Translations under genes and position numbers: made by a program | The notes under the pieces: model-generated | Told to the model about the DNA's origin: nothing | Databases searched by the model: none | Seen by the model: the letters and a program-made list of their open reading frames with translations, nothing else | Origin: a virus | Virus record (IMG/VR): IMGVR_UViG_3300030060_000611 | Location: 1 to 25,410 of that record | Reading direction: 5' to 3' (one strand) | DNA length: 25,410 bases | Shown: in pieces, positions 1 to 8,535 of the stretch | Position numbering within the stretch: the stretch's first letter is position 1 | Layout of the letters: the number at the start of each line of letters is the position of its first letter

Positions 1-2722
1 TACCATTAACATTAATAACAGTAGATCCAGTTCCATAATTTTGTAGTTTTAAAGTGCCTGTAAGATTTTTTATAAGACTTGACGAGCCATCGTGATAAAC
101 CTCTAAATCTTGACCAGCACCTATGCGTAGTTTGTCATTATCGTCATTAATATCTATGTTGCCATTAGTTGATAAACCAGTTTGTCCATAAACGATATTA
201 TTAACACTTAAAAACCCGTATACACTATTTGAACCATTAGCGTTAAAACTCATTCTAGTTCCATTATTAGTATCGCTAACAGCAAGCGCACCACCTTGTG
301 CAGTTATTGTATAATCAGGATTATTGTCTGTATCATTAAATTTAAGTGCAGGGCTAGTGCCTTCTATAGCAACTCCATCTGCTGTAGTCTCTAGACGCTT
401 TACGTTGTCGTATCTAAGTTCAACTCCAGCGTTTTCTGCAACTACAATTCCATACTCATTATTAATATGACCAATATAAACACCAGCAGAACCTTGTACA
501 ATTAAATTCCCTTGACCAACTTCTCTTATATAACTTTGAGTTCCTGAGTGATAAATTTCTAAATCTTGACTAGCACCTATTTGTAGCTTTGCGTTGTCTG
601 CTGGTATTTGTATGTTACCGTCAGACGTAATACGAAGTCTTTCTGTTGGTGATGAACCATTTGATGATGTTAAAAATTCAAAACGACCATCAACTCTGTT
701 TGAAGTCGCATTTGAATCCGCCTTTGCTCTGAAAATTGCACCTATGGTTTGTATATCTGTGCCATCAGCACCATTAAATACAATGGTTCCAAGAGTATCA
801 TTTGCTACTACTGCAACATTAGAACCTATAGTTGATCCTTTGCTTTTTGCAAAAAACAGAGTTGGACCTGCCACACCGTTTGTATTTGCAACAAGACTTG
901 CAGTATATTGACTATGAGTGTCAGCACCTGTGCCTTCTAATTGTAAGTATGGAACGTATCCACCAAAGAGTGTTCTTGCAGATGTTGTTCCAATTAAAAA
1001 ACGACCTGAATTATCAACTGATAAATCACCTGTAACAGTAACGCCAGTTGAAGTTGTGGTTAGCTTTACAGCGTTGTCATAAAAGAGTTCTACGACACCT
1101 GAATTACCTTGTAAATATCTACTATTATTTGTTTGGCTTAATAATAGGTGATTACTACGAACTCTAAGAATATTAGTATCATTGTTGATGATCGAATTTG
1201 TTGAGTCATGGTATAGCTCTAAATCTTGCGAAGCACCGAGTTGTAGCTTTGCGTTGTCGTTTGGTATTTGAAAATTACCATCTCCTGTAACTACTGTTCT
1301 TAATATATTATTTGTCCAAACAGTTGCATCCTTATTTTCTGCTGTGTAAATACTTAATCTACCTGTGTTGTCATTAGTTAAACCTACATTCCAACCAGTA
1401 GTAGTATGTGCATTATCAAAGTTTATTATTGCTCCAACATTATTATTAGTTGTTCTTAATTTAAGTATCCCACCAGAAACATTACCATTAATTTCAAGAT
1501 CGCCACTAACCTTTGTTCCAGTTGAAGTTGTCTCTAGTTTCTTACTGTTGTCGTAGTAGAGTTCAACACTATCATTTGGATATATATTAATTCCAGTTTC
1601 AGTATTACCAGATAAACTTGTTTTAAACGTAAGAGGCATTGCTTGACTTGCAATTACACTTGCACCACCATATTGACCAGTATTAGACGCATGATAAATT
1701 TTTAAATCTTGTGAATTTCCTAACTGCAACTTTTTACTATCACCTAATGCAATATGCTCACTACTTGTCCAGCTATCAGTAGCATCTAACCATTGGAACG
1801 TCTTATTCGTAGTACCTAATAAAGTTATACCCCCTTGATTAGCAGTAGTATCGGTAGGAGTTGATACCTTGCCAAGTTCAATATTTTTATCTTCAACTGT
1901 AAGCGTAGTCGTATCAATCGTTGTGGTCGTTCCATTAACAGTGAAGTTGCCTTCAACTGTCATTGATCCAGCTATATTAACTGTTCCAGCAGAATTTATT
2001 GTTAATCTATTAGCGTTACTATTTGAAGCATCTTGTATTCTAAATTCGCCAGTATTACATTGTATTCTATAATCTGGATCTCCATTAGTTTCAGTAAATA
2101 ACAGTGTAGGAGCAGTATTGCTTATTGTTAAATTTCCAGTTGAAGTTATAGCTCCTGTTACATCAAGCCCTGCACCAACATCTAGGTTGCCAGCTACATC
2201 AACATGACCATCAGTATTTACTGAAATTCTATCAACACCATTTGTTTGGTCACGAACTTTAAAAATTCCACCTTGAGATTTTATTATATAATCAGGGTTT
2301 GCATCTCCTTCTGTAAGAAGAATACTTGGAGAAGTAGAACTTAAAGTTAAATTTCCAGTTGTAGTTATATTCTGAGAACCAAAGTCAGGACTAATTTTTG
2401 TACCTGCAATAGCAGCACTTGCATTTATATCAGCGTTAACAATACTAAGATCAGATATATTCGCACTTGTAACAGTAATTGCTGTAGGTAATGCACCTGT
2501 AGCAAGTTTTGTTAAATCAATAGCAGCATTACTAGCTACCTTTGCATTATCAATCGCTCCAGAATTAACAACAATACTTGATCCATTACTGGATACTGTT
2601 ACATCACCCTTATCACCGTCAGAAAAAGTACCCTGTGGCCCTGCCGTTTTTACAGTGACAACCCTAGTCTCACCATTTACGGTAACTGTATTTTTTGTAG
2701 TTGTAACATTTACAGAAGTCAT
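1..2722 (-). CDS. Large repeat-built tail fibre, N-terminal 907 codons
   Basis: The frame is open from ATG (2722, overlapping the previous TGA) to the window edge without a stop; its end lies outside. Residues 1-45 may attach to the tail, with a short GPQG stretch. The rest is built from recurring fibre modules: a PDY module (TLLFTETNGDPDYRIQ type), a KLQLG module (DNAKLQLGASQDLELYHDS type) and a VELxYDN module (VELYYDNSKKLETTSTG type), which alternate along the shaft. Such Asn/Thr/Gly-rich repeats form trimeric beta shafts. A receptor-binding tip, perhaps with a self-cleaving chaperone, would lie beyond the window. It is missed by closed-ORF searches because it is open-ended. Confidence 0.85.
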   Translation of the reverse strand, partial: MTSVNVTTTKNTVTVNGETRVVTVKTAGPQGTFSDGDKGDVTVSSNGSSIVVNSGAIDNAKVASNAAIDLTKLATGALPTAITVTSANISDLSIVNADINASAAIAGTKISPDFGSQNITTTGNLTLSSTSPSILLTEGDANPDYIIKSQGGIFKVRDQTNGVDRISVNTDGHVDVAGNLDVGAGLDVTGAITSTGNLTISNTAPTLLFTETNGDPDYRIQCNTGEFRIQDASNSNANRLTINSAGTVNIAGSMTVEGNFTVNGTTTTIDTTTLTVEDKNIELGKVSTPTDTTANQGGITLLGTTNKTFQWLDATDSWTSSEHIALGDSKKLQLGNSQDLKIYHASNTGQYGGASVIASQAMPLTFKTSLSGNTETGINIYPNDSVELYYDNSKKLETTSTGTKVSGDLEINGNVSGGILKLRTTNNNVGAIINFDNAHTTTGWNVGLTNDNTGRLSIYTAENKDATVWTNNILRTVVTGDGNFQIPNDNAKLQLGASQDLELYHDSTNSIINNDTNILRVRSNHLLLSQTNNSRYLQGNSGVVELFYDNAVKLTTTSTGVTVTGDLSVDNSGRFLIGTTSARTLFGGYVPYLQLEGTGADTHSQYTASLVANTNGVAGPTLFFAKSKGSTIGSNVAVVANDTLGTIVFNGADGTDIQTIGAIFRAKADSNATSNRVDGRFEFLTSSNGSSPTERLRITSDGNIQIPADNAKLQIGASQDLEIYHSGTQSYIREVGQGNLIVQGSAGVYIGHINNEYGIVVAENAGVELRYDNVKRLETTADGVAIEGTSPALKFNDTDNNPDYTITAQGGALAVSDTNNGTRMSFNANGSNSVYGFLSVNNIVYGQTGLSTNGNIDINDDNDKLRIGAGQDLEVYHDGSSSLIKNLTGTLKLQNYGTGSTVINVNG
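83..1750 (-). repeat. KLQLG/QDLxIYH and VELxYDN fibre modules
   Basis: Four copies of a D-x-x-K-L-x-(L/I)-G-x-x-Q-D-L-x-(I/V/L)-Y-H module lie at about 83-147, 545-610, 1203-1270 and 1685-1750. Three copies of VEL-x-YDN-x-x-(K/R)-L-x-T-T-x-x-G lie at about 358-425, 1018-1094 and 1494-1572. The reading-strand DNA for QDL is nearly the same in all four (CAAGATTTA), showing recent or constrained duplication. Confidence 0.8.
240..2339 (-). repeat. PDY fibre modules (three copies)
   Basis: Three copies of the pattern (S/A)P-x-L-x-F-x-(E/D)-x-(D/N)-x-x-PDY-x-I-x-x-x-x-G-x-(F/L)-x-V/I-x-D lie at about 2223-2339, 1995-2113 and 240-358. Each is followed by an R-x-(S/T)-x-N strand and a G-containing turn. 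Two adjacent copies near the N terminus and one far along the shaft indicate duplication and spread of the unit. Confidence 0.75.
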
Positions 2723-3060
2723 GCTGTGTATCCTTCACTTACAAATATAGTACCTTCTAAATAATATTCTTTTAACCCTGCGGGATTAATTAATAAAAGA
2801 TCGTATTTTAATTCATTTGGAGTAAATGTAGCTGTCTGTGTATCTGTTAACGCTATAGAAATAGAACCAGAAGCACGATCAGTATAAGTAACAGCAAAAT
2901 CTGCATATTTTGTGGTGCGAGTTTCTTCCCAAACCTGTGCTTCTACTGTATAACCTGTTAAATTTATCGCTGCGTTATTACTATCTTTAAATAATAAAGG
3001 TATAGTATGATCTGCTCTTCTTTGAACAGTAAAATCATAGGTGGCGGGTTGAATTGCCAT
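2719..3060 (-). CDS. Tail appendage protein, BppU-N/Ig-like fold (113 aa)
   Basis: The 113-residue protein is a single beta-rich domain: TYDFTVQRRADHTIPLLFKD (7-26), INLTGYTVEAQVWEETRTTK (32-51), then a strand pair with ASGSISIALTDTQTATFTP and a C-terminal LKYDLLLINPAGLKEYYLEG. This resembles the N-terminal domain of baseplate or appendage proteins (BppU-type), where a polar-to-hydrophobic sequence with L-T-G-Y/V marks the fold. It probably links fibres to the tail tip. Its TGA overlaps the ATG of the large fibre gene (ATGA), so the two are likely made in balance. Confidence 0.75.
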   Translation of the reverse strand: MAIQPATYDFTVQRRADHTIPLLFKDSNNAAINLTGYTVEAQVWEETRTTKYADFAVTYTDRASGSISIALTDTQTATFTPNELKYDLLLINPAGLKEYYLEGTIFVSEGYTA

Positions 3061-3071
3061 AATAAACTACC

Positions 3072-3090
3072 AACTATCTTAAGGATAGCT
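3072..3090 (-). other. Small stem-loop between the fibre-like and next appendage gene
   Basis: On the minus strand, AGCTATC-CTTAA-GATAGTT can form a seven-pair stem (one G-U) that starts at the last base of the upstream stop codon. There is no T run after it, so it is not a convincing terminator. It could protect mRNA ends or affect translation of the next gene; A/T-rich chance pairing is also possible. Confidence 0.3.
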
Positions 3091-3899
3091 TATGTAACCT
3101 CAGTAAGATTAAATTTATATTTTTTACCACTAATTCTATTTATTAAAAACAAATCAGAAGCACCCTCCTGTATTGACCAACTGCCTTGGGTGCTATCGAC
3201 TTCATTAGGCAATGAGTTTAAATTAGACATATTAATATCTTGGGTTGTAACTGCTCCTTGCACCGTAATCCCATTCGCTGTGGTTTCACATTTTTTTGAT
3301 CCATTAAAAAATAAATGCTGTCCAGCATTTAAAAAAGCTTTATAAGCACTATCCTGACCAGAACTATCTTGTGTTTGTAGCAAAAAACATTCTTGTGCAG
3401 CGGTATTTGTTCTGGTTGTTAAAACTGTACGAGTATCAGTTAAAGCAGAAAAAAGATTTAAATCAATTTGATGAGCCATAGCAAAATCGTTGCCAGTTCC
3501 TATAATTATTTTTGTTTCATCTTTAAAAGCTAAAGCACCTCTACCTGTGGAATTATCAGCATCAAACGTAATATCAAAAGAACCACTTGAATCTGTTCCT
3601 TTAAAAACTACATCATTATAAAAATCACTTGGTTGATCTATAGAAAGACCCCCTGTTAATTTTGCAAGATTAAAATAGTTTGCAAGATTATTTTGACCAG
3701 AACTATCTTTATAAGAAAGTTTGCCAGTATTTGTATTAGCAAACCATTGATGATGATTTGCTGGTGGTATTGTAGTTCCAGAATTATTAGTTGCAATTGC
3801 TTGATATGTAGTATTTATTCTTGTTCTTACCTGTGCACCTGTACCGTCATCAATAACATAATTACCTTGACCGTTACTATCTATAGTATCTTGAGCCAT
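3090..3899 (-). CDS. Tail fibre-like structural protein (269 aa)
   Basis: The protein is Asn/Thr/Ser-rich with short beta strands and low charge, typical of fibres and appendages. The N-terminal 75 residues (GNYVIDDGTGAQVRTRINTT then NHHQWFANTNTGKLSYKD) look like an attachment domain. The middle carries DSSGSFDITFDADNSTGRGA. Residues about 201-222 (GSKKCETTANGITVQGAVTT) match the K-x-L-E-T-T-x-x-G-V-x-V-x-G module in the large fibre gene nearby. The C-terminal block (GSWSIQEGASDLFLINR, KKYKFNLTEV) is a compact end motif I associate with marine phage appendages. The leader is AT-rich without a strong ribosome site. Confidence 0.7.
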   Translation of the reverse strand: MAQDTIDSNGQGNYVIDDGTGAQVRTRINTTYQAIATNNSGTTIPPANHHQWFANTNTGKLSYKDSSGQNNLANYFNLAKLTGGLSIDQPSDFYNDVVFKGTDSSGSFDITFDADNSTGRGALAFKDETKIIIGTGNDFAMAHQIDLNLFSALTDTRTVLTTRTNTAAQECFLLQTQDSSGQDSAYKAFLNAGQHLFFNGSKKCETTANGITVQGAVTTQDINMSNLNSLPNEVDSTQGSWSIQEGASDLFLINRISGKKYKFNLTEVT

Positions 3900-3936
3900 T
3901 TTTTATAAAATTCTTTAGTTATATATTACATTAAAT

Positions 3937-6900
3937 TCAACTGCCACGCCCAAATCCTGTTGCAGTATATGTAAAAGTTCTATTTACATTGCTTGAACCA
4001 TTTTTTATGTCAATATCAAAACCTGTTCCAGAAATATTAGATAAAGTAAAGAAATCCCCTGACTGTGCATTTTCTATTGTTATAGCTATTGAGGGTAAAA
4101 CAGAATTAGCAGCAACACTTGTACCAGACTGACCAGTAAAAAAACTATTAGCGAATACTACAGATTTAGTAGATGTACCAGAAAAAATAATTCCATTTAG
4201 AGCCGTTGGACTTGTAAGACTTGTTTCTGTTCTACTTGCTAATTCTGCTGTGTATCCTAATTCTTTAATAGCTATTGTTTGTGCAGGGTCTAGTGTTTTC
4301 ATTTCAAGTTTAAATCTGAATCCTCTTGCAACAAATGAGCCTTTAACGAAAGGATTATATTGTGAAAAATCTGCAGAATAATTACAACTTCCACTTGTAG
4401 ATAAAGATGTTGCAGAAGTAAGTGTAAAAGTATCAGCTGTTTTAGAAATTATTTGGTAATCACCGTCAACACCTGTACCACTTGTAAAATCAACAGTAAT
4501 AAAACTACCAGCAGAATATCCGTGGGCAGTTTTTGTTATTGTTATTATTGTTCCAGCACTGCCAGATCCATTATTTATTGTATAAGGTGCTGTTGTTGAC
4601 GTATCTGGATCTAGGTCAGTTGTAGCAACAAGTAATTCTGCATCTACATCAGGTGCTTTTATTTGATCAAAACTTGTCCATGTGTCTATTAAGGCTGTTC
4701 TGTCATCAAAATCACTACTAGAATAAAATCCTTCAGTGATAATGTGTCTTTTTAAAATTAATGGTTGTTTACTACCTAAATCTAAAGTATTAGCAAATAA
4801 ATAACTGCCTGTCGTAGCGTTTAGAACCAAGCCACCTTTAGATATGCTAAATGCACAATTTGTTTTTGTTCCAGAAAAAGTAACACTGCCCGAATCTTCA
4901 CGGTCTACAAAAGCACTTAATTTAGGAAATGGATCTGGACTGTTATAAATAATTGAAGTTTCACCAGCACTTAACCTTCCACCATCATCTTTAAATTTAA
5001 CAATATATTCACCAGAGCCTATATTTGGAACATCTACTTCTGTGACATTACCACTAACTTCTTTTAATGTTGTAGCGTCACTAAATGTACCTGTTCCGTC
5101 AGTTACATTACTAGCTCTAACAACAATAGTTCCACCATGAATAACATCAACATCTGTAGATTTATTAAAACGTAATCTAACTAACTCATCTGAAATAGTT
5201 TCTATTTTTAAATTTTGTACATCACTTGGTACAGCAGTTTTGCCAACTGCATTAAAAGTAATTATAGATGGACTTGGACTTAATTTTCCTAAAGCATTAT
5301 ATGAGCTTATTGCAAACTCATAAGCTCCTTTTTCTGATTCAAAAAGTTCAAATGTAGGTTTTGCAACTCTTACTTTTTCAATATTATTATTATCAAGACG
5401 ATACTCGATTAAATATTCTTTAACACCTACTACTGGTTCCCAAGAAACATTAATAACAGAGACTGCTCTATTTTCTAGTACGACAATTTGTTCTGTTGCA
5501 ATTGCATTATTTGGTGCAAGTTTTTGATCTAATAACGTAGTTATTGATCTTGGGTTTGCAGCAACAGTTGTATCCTCTATTTGTGCATATTTGTTAGTGT
5601 CGTGAATGACAGCGGTAATAGTAAATTCTGATTCATTTTTTTCTTCTATAGAAACAACACGATATATCTGTAATTGAATAGCATTATTTGATATAGCATA
5701 AATAGAATTTATATTGGGAGTTTGTGAAAATGCAGAATTAATAGTTATAGTTTTACCAGTTACATCAGTAATTAAACGGTGTTGTGCTGTTCCATCTGGT
5801 AAAACAACGTGTAAATAAGCTGTTTGTTGATCTGTTAAATCTGTATTATCTTTATCATCTGCAATAATTTGGTTTATCACTCCATCTCCCTGACTATCAT
5901 TTACAGCACTTATACGACCCCCTCTTCTTGATCCAGACCTCACAGAATCTGCGATAGCAATTACTGTTGATGGTCTTACTATTACACCTGCTTCCAAAGT
6001 TGTTGTAAAAGAAACGGTTTCTGATTCTTTTAAATTTGAATATAAAAACCAACGACCCAATCTATTTGCTTGACCTCTAGAAGTACAGGCAAAGGCTTTT
6101 AAAGTTTTTCTTGTTCTACCAAATTTAGATATTGAATCAGATAAAGCTGGTATTTCATTAGTAGTAACTAATTCAAAATCAATTTCTTGTACACTATTAT
6201 CAAAAAAACCAACTTCAACTTCTGTATATTTTGTTTTTTGTCCTACACCTGAATAGTTAAAGCCTTCCTCTGTAACATTAGAATTGTTAAAAATGTATTG
6301 AGGGTCTGAAGTTTTTAGTAAAGCATTAGTAGGTCGGTCTTGTGATATTTGTAATGTGCCATTGCTATAGAAAGCCATTCCATTCATAACAGCACATAAA
6401 TCATTTATTAAAGAATATGCATCATTTTTTTGATTTAAAATTACATTGCAGCTAAATCGTGGTTCAGTAGTTTCTGTAATTGGATCTGTAATTAAAAAAC
6501 TAGAATAAACACTTGCAGCAAAAAAACTAAAAACATCTAAAGTATCTTCATCAACAACACCATTCTCCCCTCCAAAACCTTTTTCTGTAGTTAGCAAATC
6601 ATATAAAATCCATGCAGGGTCAGAACACCACTCTTTTTCGGCTTTGAATGTACCGTTAAATGTATAATTTATTGTACCGTCATCATTATATGGATAAATT
6701 ACACGCCCATTATTAGGATCTATAGTTATATCATGAGGCACTTTTATTTTTGTACCTTTTACTCGATACATTCTTCTTGGATAGCTTTGAAAAGATTGAG
6801 CATCAAATCTTAAAGCAATATATGCAAAACCTTGGTAAGCACTTGAATCAGTAGTTATTTCTGTAAGAGAATGAAAAAAAGTTTGATTAAATAATTTTTT

Positions 6901-7545
6901 TGGACTTTCATCTGGGGCATCATCAGTTATTCGATTTACAGTTATGGCAACTGGAAATTCCATACCTTTTTCAAAAATTATTTCAAAATCCTGTAAATAA
7001 GCTTCATTACTTTCGCCTTTTATAGGCCGTGGTTCTATAAGTGTAACGGTTCCATCTGCTTCAGTTATTGTTATTGAAATTTGTACTTCAGTACCGCCTG
7101 TTTTACCATTATTAAATACTTTTTTTAATAAAGGAATTTGTATTGTGACTCTGATTTTATCAACAAGATTATTGGAAATTTGTTTAGTGCTAGAAGCACT
7201 TTTTGTTATTTCTATTGGTGGATTAAATGTTTCAGTATTTTCTATTCCATTTATTTCTTTAATTGCTGTTTGATCCTCTGTTCCATTTTTCATAAAAACA
7301 TCAACATCTTCAAAATTTTCTACGCCATTAACATTTTGCAAAGGGGTGCCATCTAAAAAAATATTTTTTCTAAAATCATTTATTCCTATATTATCTTGCA
7401 ATACTCCTTCTATTTCTCCAAAACCCAATAAATCAACAACAGTTGCAAACTGCTTACTTCTTAAACCATCTTTAATTAACTCAGGATCAACTACCCTGTT
7501 ATCAGGTATTCCACCAAATAAATCATCAGAAACTAATTTAGGCAT
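3937..7545 (-). CDS. Tail tip/host-specificity protein, lambda gpJ-like
   Basis: This 1202-residue protein is the central tip protein that forms the tail hub and contacts the receptor. The N-terminal half (about 30-660) follows the gpJ hub: VVDLLGFGEIEGVLQDNIG, RMYRVKGTKIKVPHDI, then SDPAWILYDLLTTEKGFGGE (308-327) and LKAFACTSRGQANRLGRWFL (482-501). Fibronectin-III-like segments lie at about 692-765 (VSWEPVVGVKEYLIEYRLD) and 773-870. An HG module is inserted at about 990-1060. The C terminus (about 1110-1202) resembles the compact end domain found on many tail proteins, ending FDIDIKNGSSNVNRTFTYTA and GFGRGS, probably surface-exposed and receptor-facing. The gene follows I after nine bases. 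Confidence 0.92.
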   Translation of the reverse strand: MPKLVSDDLFGGIPDNRVVDPELIKDGLRSKQFATVVDLLGFGEIEGVLQDNIGINDFRKNIFLDGTPLQNVNGVENFEDVDVFMKNGTEDQTAIKEINGIENTETFNPPIEITKSASSTKQISNNLVDKIRVTIQIPLLKKVFNNGKTGGTEVQISITITEADGTVTLIEPRPIKGESNEAYLQDFEIIFEKGMEFPVAITVNRITDDAPDESPKKLFNQTFFHSLTEITTDSSAYQGFAYIALRFDAQSFQSYPRRMYRVKGTKIKVPHDITIDPNNGRVIYPYNDDGTINYTFNGTFKAEKEWCSDPAWILYDLLTTEKGFGGENGVVDEDTLDVFSFFAASVYSSFLITDPITETTEPRFSCNVILNQKNDAYSLINDLCAVMNGMAFYSNGTLQISQDRPTNALLKTSDPQYIFNNSNVTEEGFNYSGVGQKTKYTEVEVGFFDNSVQEIDFELVTTNEIPALSDSISKFGRTRKTLKAFACTSRGQANRLGRWFLYSNLKESETVSFTTTLEAGVIVRPSTVIAIADSVRSGSRRGGRISAVNDSQGDGVINQIIADDKDNTDLTDQQTAYLHVVLPDGTAQHRLITDVTGKTITINSAFSQTPNINSIYAISNNAIQLQIYRVVSIEEKNESEFTITAVIHDTNKYAQIEDTTVAANPRSITTLLDQKLAPNNAIATEQIVVLENRAVSVINVSWEPVVGVKEYLIEYRLDNNNIEKVRVAKPTFELFESEKGAYEFAISSYNALGKLSPSPSIITFNAVGKTAVPSDVQNLKIETISDELVRLRFNKSTDVDVIHGGTIVVRASNVTDGTGTFSDATTLKEVSGNVTEVDVPNIGSGEYIVKFKDDGGRLSAGETSIIYNSPDPFPKLSAFVDREDSGSVTFSGTKTNCAFSISKGGLVLNATTGSYLFANTLDLGSKQPLILKRHIITEGFYSSSDFDDRTALIDTWTSFDQIKAPDVDAELLVATTDLDPDTSTTAPYTINNGSGSAGTIITITKTAHGYSAGSFITVDFTSGTGVDGDYQIISKTADTFTLTSATSLSTSGSCNYSADFSQYNPFVKGSFVARGFRFKLEMKTLDPAQTIAIKELGYTAELASRTETSLTSPTALNGIIFSGTSTKSVVFANSFFTGQSGTSVAANSVLPSIAITIENAQSGDFFTLSNISGTGFDIDIKNGSSNVNRTFTYTATGFGRGS
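4366..4578 (-). repeat. HG-module, copy in the gpJ-like gene
   Basis: Protein residues about 990-1060: TIITITKTAHGYSAGSFITV (999-1018), DGDYQIISKTADTFTLTSAT (1027-1046), then a closing strand. It is the copy most like that in the gpL equivalent. It interrupts a region between a domain ending DLDPDTSTTAP and one starting FVARGFRFKL, both plausible continuous parts of one beta domain. Confidence 0.7.
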
Positions 7546-7554
7546 AATTTCATT

Positions 7555-8535
7555 TTAATAGGATCTTCCCAATTCATCTACATCATCTGGATGTATAGGA
7601 AAACTAAAGGTACCAACAGAATTGTAAATACGAACTTGTGGTGGATTATTATTAGAATCCCTATCAGTACTTTTGACAAGCGATATATTAGCAGGGAATG
7701 GAGAATCTTCTGCAAATATTTGTTCATCAAAAACAAAAAAATTATCGTTATCAACTTTAAAAATTGCATAAATTCTATCTGTAGCTTTATCTTTAAAATT
7801 AAGAAATTCTAACCCAACAAGATCATTTGTTTTAAATCCATGATTAGGGTTCGTTACTTTAATTGCAACTCCCTCAAGATTTATATTGTCAACACCCTGT
7901 CCACTTCTGAAATGTTTGATCCACGTAGCTGTAGCTGATGCCCTTCTTATTCTTGCACTATCTATTCCTGAGTTAATAACTATAGAGCCGCTATATACAA
8001 GTCCATACAAAATAGGTACTGGAACACCACTAGAACTGACATTCTGTATACTGTTAAACGAATAAGATCCTCTTATGTTTGGATCAATACCACTAACATC
8101 AGAGGTTGATGGAACAGGTTTTTGCGGAGCTATAAGATCAGTAATACCACCAATAACTAATGAAGTACCAATAGCAGTTAAACCTCCACCAAGAACAGTT
8201 CCAAGAAGAAAACCTCCTATACCTGTTGCAAATGCACCAGTAAGTGCTGAACCACCAGCAAGTGCACCAATACCAAGAACTACAGGCAATGACCCAGTTG
8301 CTACAGGAATAATTTGTATATCTCCTTCCCCAGACATAGATAAATATTCTTCTGTTACTACTTTTCCACCTAGTTTTACTTTATAAATTTGTTCATTCAT
8401 ATGTTTTTGCACGCCTTCAAAATTTGCTGTTAAAAAACTAACAGCTTCTTTTGGAGATTTTACAGCAGCTTCAAAATATGACCTTCCTAGAAATAGCCTT
8501 AAATTACCATATACCCTTATTTTTTTAAGTTGCAT
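7555..8535 (-). CDS. Tail assembly protein, lambda gpI-like, with inserted HG module
   Basis: The N-terminal 80 residues look like the ubiquitin/beta-grasp domain of gpI proteins: KKIRVYGNLRLFLG, a helix, YKVKLGGKVVTEEYLSM and IQIIPVATGS. A Gly/Ala-rich hydrophobic hairpin follows (81-135), then SYSFNSIQNVSSSGVPVPIL (157-176) and YSGSIVINSGID, the usual gpI C-terminal pattern. Residues about 215-293 form another inserted HG module (VAIKVTNPNHGF at 223-234, then DRIYAIFKVDNDNFFVFD). At 326 residues it is longer than lambda gpI. It pairs with the JAMM-bearing K gene upstream, with which it overlaps, and precedes J. Confidence 0.85.
   Translation of the reverse strand: MQLKKIRVYGNLRLFLGRSYFEAAVKSPKEAVSFLTANFEGVQKHMNEQIYKVKLGGKVVTEEYLSMSGEGDIQIIPVATGSLPVVLGIGALAGGSALTGAFATGIGGFLLGTVLGGGLTAIGTSLVIGGITDLIAPQKPVPSTSDVSGIDPNIRGSYSFNSIQNVSSSGVPVPILYGLVYSGSIVINSGIDSARIRRASATATWIKHFRSGQGVDNINLEGVAIKVTNPNHGFKTNDLVGLEFLNFKDKATDRIYAIFKVDNDNFFVFDEQIFAEDSPFPANISLVKSTDRDSNNNPPQVRIYNSVGTFSFPIHPDDVDELGRSY
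7657..7893 (-). repeat. HG-module, copy in the gpI-like gene
   Basis: Protein residues about 215-293: GVAIKVTNPNHGFKTNDLVG, then DRIYAIFKVDNDNFFVFDEQ. It shares the H-G-F turn, the D-x-x-Y-x-I strand and the aromatic F-x-V strand with the other copies, but is more charged and diverged. It sits after the GID segment near the C terminus. Confidence 0.55.

Noticed and set aside
594-911. Plus-strand frame of 105 residues, and similar plus-strand frames inside the fibre region
   Set aside because: It lies antisense to a continuous fibre frame with clear repeats; the Ser/Val/Pro-rich product is what fibre codons give when read backwards.
1-2722. Diversity-generating retroelement or CRISPR-like array in the fibre repeat region
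   Set aside because: Repeats are in-frame protein modules with irregular spacing; there is no reverse transcriptase, no A-to-N variable/template pair and no short exact direct repeats with uniform spacers.
3072-3090. Rho-independent terminator after the 269-residue gene
   Set aside because: The stem is short, A/T-rich and not followed by a T run; the next genes continue in the same direction 29 bases on.
7578-7769. Minus-strand frame of 63 residues with a hydrophobic N terminus
   Set aside because: It is contained within the gpI-like gene in a different frame, in A/T-rich DNA where spurious Ile/Leu-rich frames are common.
8075-8386. Plus-strand frame of 103 residues opposite the gpI-like gene
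   Set aside because: It is a Pro-rich reverse reading of the Gly/Ala-rich hydrophobic segment of gpI; the minus-strand gene has a recognised family pattern.
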